Assembly: GCA_038501625.1 (NCBI GenBank)
Contig: JAZAYU010000008.1
Span: forward strand, 1,612,001 to 1,676,000
Source of the DNA: Corbicula japonica
Lineage: Eukaryota > Mollusca > Bivalvia > Venerida > Cyrenidae
Length of the DNA stretch: 64,000 bases
Direction of reading: 5' to 3'
The notes below the pieces were generated by a model. It was not told the origin of the DNA. It worked only from the letters and a program-made list of their open reading frames with translations, and did not search any database. A program made the translations under genes and the position numbers. This document shows positions 57,540-64,000 of the stretch, in pieces. Within the stretch, counting starts at the first letter, position 1. The number at the start of each line of letters is the position of its first letter.

Positions 57540-58436
57540 AAGTAAAGACACCAAAATCAATCATTTATGTCCAAATATTTGTGTAATAGTTACTGAGTAG
57601 GTCTTGTTGAAAATGAAGTAAATCATTATTTTGGAAGATGTACTTCTGATATCAATTATTTCTTACATATATCCCTTAAATAGTATCGAAGATATAAGCC
57701 AAATGCTTCAAACGTAGAAAAAAATGTGAAAGAAAGGGGGGCAAAACTCTGAAATACATTGGAAAGAATTAAGTAACTTGTTTGAAATGAAGTAGGTCAT
57801 GCAGTTTGACATTTGTTTTATGTTCCACATCAATCACTTGAGTAGTGTCAAAGATATAGACCCACTGCATAATAACTTTTAAAAATGTCTAGCAAAAAGG
57901 GGGAGTATCTGTAAAATATCAGGGCCTATTGCATATGTGGAAGATAACGATAAGTGACATTTGTTAAAGTTCTGTATAAATTATTTGTGTAATATTAAAG
58001 ATAAATGCTGTTAAAACTATAATGAAAAAAATCTTAGTAAAATGGGGTGCAAATATTTTTGCAATATTTTTAAAACAGTTATGTTGCTCCCTTTTTTTTC
58101 TTAATGAAGTAGATTAGATCATTATGTCAGACATCTATTGTAAGTTCCATATCAATATTTCAAGTAATGTGAACGATTTTGGCCAACTGCATGATGTATG
58201 TAATTCTTAAAATATGGACTAGATCTATCTGGATACAAACGTTAACACAAAATCTAAGTGAAAAGGATGCATAACTTCAAAAATATTAAAATTTTGTAGA
58301 AACAGTTATCGGTCTTATTCAACATGATTGAGAGTATAATGGTGTAAGTTTACTTCAAGTTTGTTCTTGATATTGTACTTTTAGACTTATGGACCAAGTG
58401 CATAAAATTCAAATGCAAACTATTTGTGATAAATGT
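57540..58436 (+). repeat. Degenerate ~170-bp array
   Basis: Loosely repeated blocks: CTTGTT(G/T)(A)GAAATGAAGTA (57602, 57780), GATATAAGCC/GATATAGACC (57691, 57851), AAAGGGGGG/AAAAGGGGGAG/AAAATGGGGTGC (57734, 57896, 58040) and TTCCATATCAAT/TTCCACATCAAT. The order matches the AAAAAGGGGCATAACTT-type units at 61.2-61.8 and 63.3-63.9 kb. Confidence 0.5.
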
Positions 58437-58437
58437 A

Positions 58438-58678
58438 TAACCCATTCCTGTATAGATACACCTTTATTGCTAGGGCGAACAGTTTAGATCCAGATCAGCT
58501 GGCACATCCGTGCCGTCTGATCAGGATCTAAACTGTTCACTTTTTGATTCATTAGGTTATTTCTGACCGAAATGCGACCAGTGCAGATCCAGATCAGACG
58601 GCACGGATGTGCCGGCTGATCTGGATCTACACTGGTCGCACATGCGTAAAAATGCGTATATGTCCAGGAAAGGGTTAA
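58438..58678. mobile_element. Double-hairpin MITE, copy 1
   Basis: The ends TAACCCATTCCTG and CAGGAAAGGGTTA are inverted. Inside are two separate palindromes: 58478-58538 (GAACAGTTTAGATCCAGATC...) and 58573-58640 (TGCGACCAGTGCAGATCCAG...). Both are centred on related GGCACATCCGTGCCG / CGGCACGGATGTGCCG cores. No ORF is credible; a 66-codon minus-strand frame is a by-product. Confidence 0.88.
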
Positions 58679-58835
58679 CTGCAAAATATTTGTAAAGGAG
58701 TCATTGGTCTTTTGGGAAATTCTGAAGAGTATGATAGTGAATATATATTCCAGATGGAGTTCAAAGATTCATTATTTAGTATAAAGTACTGTTCAACAAG
58801 GAAACAAACCATCTGAAATACACAACTTTTTATCC

Positions 58836-59078
58836 TTTATCCCATTCCTGTACAGACACACCTTTATTGCTAGGGCGAACAGTTTAGATCCAGATCAGCC
58901 GGCACATCCGTGCCGTCTGATCAGGATCTAAACTGTTCGCTTTTTGATTCATTAGGATATTTATGACCAAAATGCGACCAGTGCAGATCCTGATCAGACG
59001 GCACGGATGTGCCGGCTGATCTGGGTCTACACTGGTTGCACACGCGTAAAAATGCGTATATATCCAGGAAAGGGTTAT
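58836..59078. mobile_element. Double-hairpin MITE, copy 2
   Basis: Same plan and orientation as 58438-58678, with palindromes at 58878-58938 and 58973-59040. TATCCCATTCCTGTACAGAC opens it and CAGGAAAGGGTTA closes it. A few substitutions break single pairs of the second hairpin (for example CTGGGTCTACACTGGTTGCA). Confidence 0.88.
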
Positions 59079-59271
59079 ATCAAAATACTTGACTGATAAT
59101 TATGGTATGAGAAATTATAGTATTTGAACTCCTTATGTCAAACACCTAGAAACAGTGATACAAGTATTCTAACAGATACTTTACATTAATCTCTACCCAG
59201 AAAGCCATTTTAATAATTAAGAAAGCAGAAATAAATATCAGCAAATGAACATTTCAATTGTACATAGCAGT

Positions 59272-59395
59272 GCTCAACGTTATAAAACTGAGCAGGGAAA
59301 CCAGTCTAAAATCTCAAGCATCTAATTGGCTGAAATGGTGACACATGCTTGAGATTTGAGACTGGTTTCCAATCTCATTTTATAACCTTCAGCTC
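59272..59395. repeat. Family P palindrome, shortened
   Basis: AACGTTATAAAACTGAGCAG to AATTGGCTGAAATGGTGACA, then directly CATGCTTGAGATTTGAGACT to TTATAACCTTCAGC. The right arm lacks its first ~20 bp. Confidence 0.85.
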
Positions 59396-59701
59396 AGATC
59401 CTATATTCTTTGTGTTTTTGCTACCTAGATATCAAATATGTTTATCACCTCATCTCTATATATCAATATTATGCATTTTGACACTTCACAATTATCTGTT
59501 AATTTCACTTAAGTGACAATTTGCCTGTTAACTACTTGCTAATCACAGCTTATGTGATATTTGTGACCAGGATAGACCCTGATCAACCTGTTTGGAAGGT
59601 CTACACTTTTCTATATTATGTTGATTCAATTTCTCTAAAACAATTATGAACAATAGACTGGTTCAAACTAGCAATGGGAGGTTAATACATAAATACAGCA
59701 T

Positions 59702-59856
59702 GGGTCCAAGACCATAAACTAAAACTGTAGACCAGTCTCAAATCTCAAGCATCTGATTGGCTGAAATGGCTACCAGTTGCCATTTCAAACAATCAGATGC
59801 TAGAGATTTGAGGATTTGAGATTGGTCTCTAGATTTAGTTTTATGATCCTGGGCCC
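59702..59856. repeat. Family P palindrome, subfamily B
   Basis: GGGTCCAAGACCATAAACTA to GATTGGCTGAAATGGCTACC, centre AGT, then TGCCATTTCAAACAATCAGA to TTTATGATCCTGGGCCC. GAGATTTGAG is duplicated in the right arm. It lies just downstream of the stop codon of the minus-strand exon. Confidence 0.88.
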
Positions 59857-59921
59857 TGTTAATGTTTAAGTGTAGAATGGAATTCTCTAGAAATATCACA
59901 GTCACTATTACCTAGATAATA

Positions 59922-60086
59922 TCAGAGAGACAGTTCTTTGTTGTAATGGTCAGAGTCCAGTTTCTTGTCTATTGATGCAATGGTCACATAAACATTGCCA
60001 TCCCTCACAGTAACTGGGTGTGTCCTCTGTCGCACCTCCCCTGCTGTCCATACTCCAGGTTTCTTTAGGTTATGGGGATCTATTGA
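59922..60086 (-). CDS. Putative terminal coding exon, gene unrecognised
   Basis: On the minus strand TTTTTCTTTTAG (acceptor AG at 60087-60088) precedes 54 codons and TGA. The peptide begins SIDPHNLKKPGVWTAGEVRQ, continues RTHPVTVRDGNVYVTIASID and ends KKLDSDHYNKELSL. It has varied, balanced composition, charged ends and a beta-like VTVRDGNVYVTIAS segment; the short basic-acidic C-terminus looks natural. The exon starts in phase 0. The other exons would lie at higher coordinates, so the gene probably extends past 64000, with the composite repeats at 60.5-63.9 kb in its intron. Downstream, TTTATT at 58861 gives a distant AATAAA; I cannot place the real poly-A site. Family and function unknown to me. 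Confidence 0.7.
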   Translation of the reverse strand, partial: SIDPHNLKKPGVWTAGEVRQRTHPVTVRDGNVYVTIASIDKKLDSDHYNKELSL

Positions 60087-60221
60087 CTAAAAGAAAAACA
60101 CTGCATCAAAAGTTGTGTCTTTTTTAAAGTTTCTACATCTGAAATTTAAGTAAGTACATAATCAACCCATCTGCCAGGTTACTGTGTTTGAACTAACTGG
60201 ATATTAAACTTTAAATTGTGA

Positions 60222-60400
60222 AATATACATTTCAGGAATTGCCACATCAAGATAACACAGCCATCTGTGCCATCTGATCAGAATCTAGACTGTTGGCATT
60301 TTGATTCATTAGGTTATTTCTGAACAATAAGCAAACATTGCAGATCAAGATCAGATGGCACAGATCTACACTGTTCGCACGTTGGTTAAAAGGCCTTTAT
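60222..60400. repeat. Family Q head joined to decayed double-hairpin MITE
   Basis: ATACATTTCAGGAATTGCCA, then CATCAAGATAACACAGCC (60222-60262), is a family Q head. ATCTGTGCCATCTGATCAGA, CTAGACTGTTGGCATTTTGA, TTCATTAGGTTATTTCTGAA and GATCAGATGGCACAGATCTA are diverged parts of the double-hairpin element. Confidence 0.6.
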
Positions 60401-60475
60401 ATAGAGTAAATGGTAACGTCACATAGTTTGTCACATTTTATTTCTATAACAAGAAAATACGTCACCACGCGCCGG

Positions 60476-61826
60476 AAAAACAGGTTTTCATTTAATACTT
60501 ATACTTTTGTAATGAAAATATCTGGTATGAAGAAACTGAACTTCTATTTTTAGCAACAGTGACCTTGATCTTGATCACTGACTTCTGAGTAGCAATCCCG
60601 AGTTGCGTCTTGGTTTAAGCTACCCAAAGAAAGTTTGGTGTCAAAGCTAACCCAAGTAATAATGAGAAACCTGAATTTCTATTTTTAGCAACAGTGACCT
60701 TGACCTTTATCACAGACACCTGGGTAGCAATCCTAAGCAGTGTCTTGATATAAGCTACCCACAAACCAAGTTTGGTGTCAATAGACCAAAGCAAACTCAT
60801 GTTATTGAGCAGAAACTGAATTTCTATTTTTAGCAACAGTGACCTTGAGCTTTATCACATACACCTGGGCAGCAATCTCAAGCTGCATCTTGATATAAGA
60901 TACCAACACTAAGTTTGGTGTCAATATACCAAAGCAAACTCAAGTTATTGAGGGGAAACTGAATTTATATTTTAGCAACTGTGACCTTGACCTTGATCAC
61001 AGACACCTGGGTGGCAATCCCAGCTGCCTCTTGATATCAGCTACTCATATACCAAGTTTGGCATCAATAGGTAAAAGCAATCTCAAGTTATTGAGGGTAA
61101 ACTGAATTTCTATTTTTAGCAACAGTGACCTTGACCTTTATCACCTTTATCACAGACAAACGGGTAGCAATCCCAAGCTGCCTGTTGATATAAGCTACAC
61201 ACAAACCAAGCTAAGCGTCAACAGGCAATTTGGCATTAACAGATAACATTCACAAAATACTTAACAAAAAATCTAAGTCAAAAAGGGGCATAACTTTGGC
61301 AAAACACAGTCAGGGGTTATGAAACTTGACCTGATAATTGGTACTGTGATGTCAAACAATTATGTTAAGTTTCAAAGCTATACCTTGAATGGTAACTAAG
61401 AAAAAGACAACTTTCACAAAATTTTTAAGGTAAAAAAGGGGCATAACTTTGTCAAAATAAAGTAAGGGATTGTGAATCTTGTCCTGATAATTGGTATTGA
61501 GATGTAAGACAACTATGTTAAGTTTCAAAGTTGTATCTTAAACGGTTACTGAGAAAAACACAACTTTCACAAAAAACTTAACAAAATTTCCAAGTGAAAA
61601 AGGGGCATAACTTGTCAAAATACAGTCTGGGATTATGAAACTTGTCCTGATAATAAGTATTGTAATGTCAGACAAGTATGTTAAGTTTCAAAGTTGTACC
61701 TTGAATGGTTACTGAGAAAAACGCAACTTGCACAAAAAACTTAACAAAATGTTGACGCCCACCCGCCCGCCCAACGACATACCCCAATCTAATAATCAGG
61801 ATTTTTCTAAAGAAAACCTGGTTAAA
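60476..61826 (+). repeat. Composite element: ~145-bp then ~160-bp units
   Basis: The ends AAACAGGTTTTC (60479-) and GAAAACCTGGTT (61812-) are inverted. Part 1: CAGTGACCTTGA-type landmarks at 60561, 60696, 60841, 60983 and 61127, in units with GACACCTGGGTAGCAATC, CAAGTTTGGTGTCAATA and CTGAATTTCTATTTTTAGCA. Part 2: AAAAGGGGCATAACTT landmarks at 61281, 61434 and 61598, in units with ATGTTAAGTTTCAAAG and GTTACTGAGAAAAAC. A GACGCCCACCCGCCCGCCCA block (61754-) precedes the right end. It probably lies in an intron of the minus-strand gene. Confidence 0.8.
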
Positions 61827-61842
61827 AAGACTTGAACATACA

Positions 61843-61925
61843 ACAAGAGGGTCCATAGGACCCTGGGTCGCTCACCTGTCAACAACTGCTCAATGGTTGA
61901 AAGAGTTGTGTAAAATTAAGTAAAA
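61843..61925 (+). repeat. Fragment of an AACAAGAGGG-type element
   Basis: CAACAAGAGGGTCCATAGGA, then CCCTGGGTCGCTCACCTGTC. The short hairpin GGGTCCATAGGACCC is typical of the opening of a common bivalve array element; only the opening is present. Confidence 0.5.
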
Positions 61926-61929
61926 CAAG

Positions 61930-63945
61930 AGCTGTCAGAGGAGACAGCATGCTCGACTATTCGAATCATTTGAAACAAATGCAATTTGAAGATTAAAACA
62001 ATAACAACTATGGCCATATATTGGTGTGAAATCAGGAAAAATATTAACAAGTGAATGTTTAGGGAGAAATTCATTTCAAATAACAGAAATAATTCCTTAA
62101 TGTACCATAAATATTAAACTGAATAGGGGAATAACTATGAAATATTTCTGAATTTGTTAGAAAACATGTTAGTAATTTTTTATGAGAGACATTTACTTTT
62201 AGTCAAATATCAATCACTTCAGTAATGTTAAAGAAAAGAACTGAAATGAAAATATAATGGAAGTTTGAAGTTGATACCTTAAGTATTTTGTGCAAAGTTA
62301 TCGATGAGGTGCACTTAAGTGAAAATATAAGTGAAACTAGAAATGTGTCCATAGGACACAGATGCCTCTGCTATGCATTATTTTCAGACACTCAAGTGAA
62401 ATGATGGGAATAATAGCATTTCAACGACAGTGATGTTGGAGGAATTATAAGAATATGCATAAACTTGAAGATAAGTAAATTATTTGTATTTGTGGCACTG
62501 TTGTCTTCACATTACGGAAATGTCTGCGAAGAAGTTGGTGGTAATGCAATGCAATGTCATAGTGAACATTTGTGCCAAGTTATTTTGAAATTCCTTCATT
62601 CATAAAAGAGTTATAGCCTGAACAAGTAAATTCAATTTAAGTAACTGTGACCTTGACCTTGGACTTACAGGCATGGGTAATGTACGCAACACACTGCCTT
62701 GTCATGGTGAACATTTGTGCCAAGTTATTTTGAAAACCCTCCATTCAAAACAAAGTTATAGCCCTTACAATAAAATTCTATTTTTAGTAACAGTGACCTC
62801 GACCTTCGACCTACAGGCATGGGCATGGTACGCGAGACACCGCCCTGTCATGGTGAACATTTGTGTCAAGTTATTTTGAAATCCCTCCATTTATAACAAA
62901 GTTACAGCCTGGACAAGAAAATGCTATTTTTAGTAACAGTGACCTTGACCTTGGATCTACAGGCATGGGTATTGTGTGGACACACCGCCTTGTCATGGTG
63001 AACATTTGGGCCAAGTTATTTTGAAATCCCTCCATTCATAACAAAGTAACAGCCTGGACAAGAAAATTCTATTTTTAGTAACAGTGACCTTGACCTTCGA
63101 CTTACAGGCATGGGCTTGTACTTGACACACCATCTTGATATGGTGAACAAATATACCAAGTTATTTAAAAATCCAATAAGAAATAACTAAGTTAGAGCGG
63201 ACAAGATTTTGCAAGAAAATTCTATTTTTAGTAACAGTGACCTTGACCTTGGACCTACAGGCATGGGTATTGAACGCGACACACCGCATTGTCATGGTGA
63301 ACATTTGTGCCAAGTTATTTTGAAATCCCTCCATTCAAAACGAAGTTAAGGGCCAAGTGTATATTTTGCTTAACACTAAATGTAAGTGAAAAAGGGGCAT
63401 AATTTGAAAAATATTGGAAGCAGGGTTATGGGTCTTGTTGGTTATGATGTAGATTTTGGTGGTGAAAATATATTTCAAGTTTCAAGGCAATATCGCAAGT
63501 AGTTTTAAAGTTATGGGCAAAATGCATATTTTGCTTAACACAAAATATAAGAAAAAAGGGGCATAACTTGAAATATATTGACATCAGAGTTATGGGTCTT
63601 GTTGGTAATGATGTAGAATTTGATGGTGAATATATATTCCAAATTTCAAGTTGATATCTCAAGTAGTTTATAAGTTATGGACCAAAGTGCTTATTTTCCT
63701 TAACGCAAAATTTAAGTGAAAAAGGGGCATAACTTGAAAAATATTTGTAGCAGAGTTATGGGTCTTGTTGGTAATGATGTAGAATTTGATGGTGAATATA
63801 TATTCCAAGTTTCAAGTTGATATCATAAGTAGTTTTCAAGTTATGGACCAAAGTGCATATTTTGTTTAACGGACGCCGACGCCAACGCCGACACCGGGGC
63901 GAGTAGGATAGCTCCCCTATTCTTCGAATAGTCGAGCTAAAAATA
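61930..63945 (+). repeat. Composite element with GCTCGACTATTCGAA inverted ends
   Basis: GCTCGACTATTCGAA at 61951-61965 is exactly inverted at 63923-63937. The head also forms GCTGTCAGAGGAGACAGC. ~145-bp units (GACC landmarks at 62648, 62795, 62941, 63086 and 63239) share CTACAGGCATGGGTATTG, CACACCGCCTTGTCATGGTG, AACATTTGTGCCAAGTTATT and TTCTATTTTTAGTAACAGTG. They are followed by three ~165-bp units with AAAAAGGGGCATAACTTGAA (landmarks near 63391, 63555, 63721) and TTATGGGTCTTGTTGGTAAT. The tail GACGCCGACGCCAACGCCGA precedes the right end. GTGTCCATAGGACACAGATG at 62346-62365 may mark a second head inside. Confidence 0.85.
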
Positions 63946-64000
63946 AAGCTGCTATTGTGGAGAAAAAGTCAAAACAGCTTACTTTGGCTCTTTCAAGGGC
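63946..64000. other. Window edge, no feature
   Basis: Short unique-looking sequence after the composite element. A further exon of the minus-strand gene could lie beyond it. Confidence 0.4.

Overview
The window looks like intergenic or intronic DNA of a molluscan, probably bivalve, nuclear genome. It is AT-rich, has almost no open reading frames above 100 codons, and has no operons, ribosome-binding sites or phage/plasmid genes. It is packed with small non-autonomous elements and tandem arrays of kinds I recognise from bivalve assemblies: arrays around GTGACCTTGACC, elements opening with GAGACAGCATGCTCGACTATTCG, and a tRNA-headed SINE resembling the molluscan RUDI/V-SINE type. The assignment is recall plus inference; no database was searched.

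Coding content is minimal. The best gene evidence is a putative terminal coding exon on the minus strand (59922-60086: splice acceptor, 54 codons, stop), belonging to an unrecognised gene that should continue beyond the right edge. A second candidate is an internal exon on the plus strand (20378-20483: pyrimidine tract + AG, 35 codons, GTGAGT donor). A decayed non-LTR reverse transcriptase lies at 46750-47395. A weaker candidate (about 9900-9960) reads like an EF-hand loop.

Three dispersed families recur and are named here for convenience. Family P is a ~145-bp near-perfect palindrome with core GCCAATCAGATGCTTGAGAT, seen about 13 times as whole palindromes or single arms. Family Q is a ~250-480-bp element opening with TATGCATATCAGGAATTGCC. 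Family S is built round the hairpin GGCTCGGTTTGATTGAGCC and occurs singly or as inverted pairs. They insert into one another.

Layout: 1-4.3 kb holds a decayed 33-bp minisatellite and a 2.4-kb terminal-inverted-repeat (TIR) element containing a 77-bp-arm palindrome and a mariner-like MITE. 4.3-12.5 kb is mostly featureless. 12.57-16.47 kb is a 3.9-kb AT-rich TIR element with twelve copies of GTAACATA. 17-18 kb has a MITE inside a family P copy. 19.2-22.5 kb has two ~930-bp direct repeats carrying a tRNA-like segment. 23.8-33.3 kb has MITEs, tandem arrays and family S. 36.7-38.5 kb has a compound microsatellite and a foldback-like element. 43.6-45 kb is a ~165-bp array. 49.1-49.3 kb is a SINE with target-site duplication. 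50.4-52.8 kb is a nest of family S. 53.1-56.3 kb holds two arrays of a strict 145-bp unit. 58.4-59.1 kb holds twin double-hairpin elements. 60.5-63.9 kb holds two composite elements, each with ~145-bp units followed by ~160-bp units.

The window does not encode a pathway. Its interest is in repeat biology: nested insertions that fix element boundaries, and a conserved nuclear-receptor-like motif cluster carried by several diverged ~145-bp satellites.
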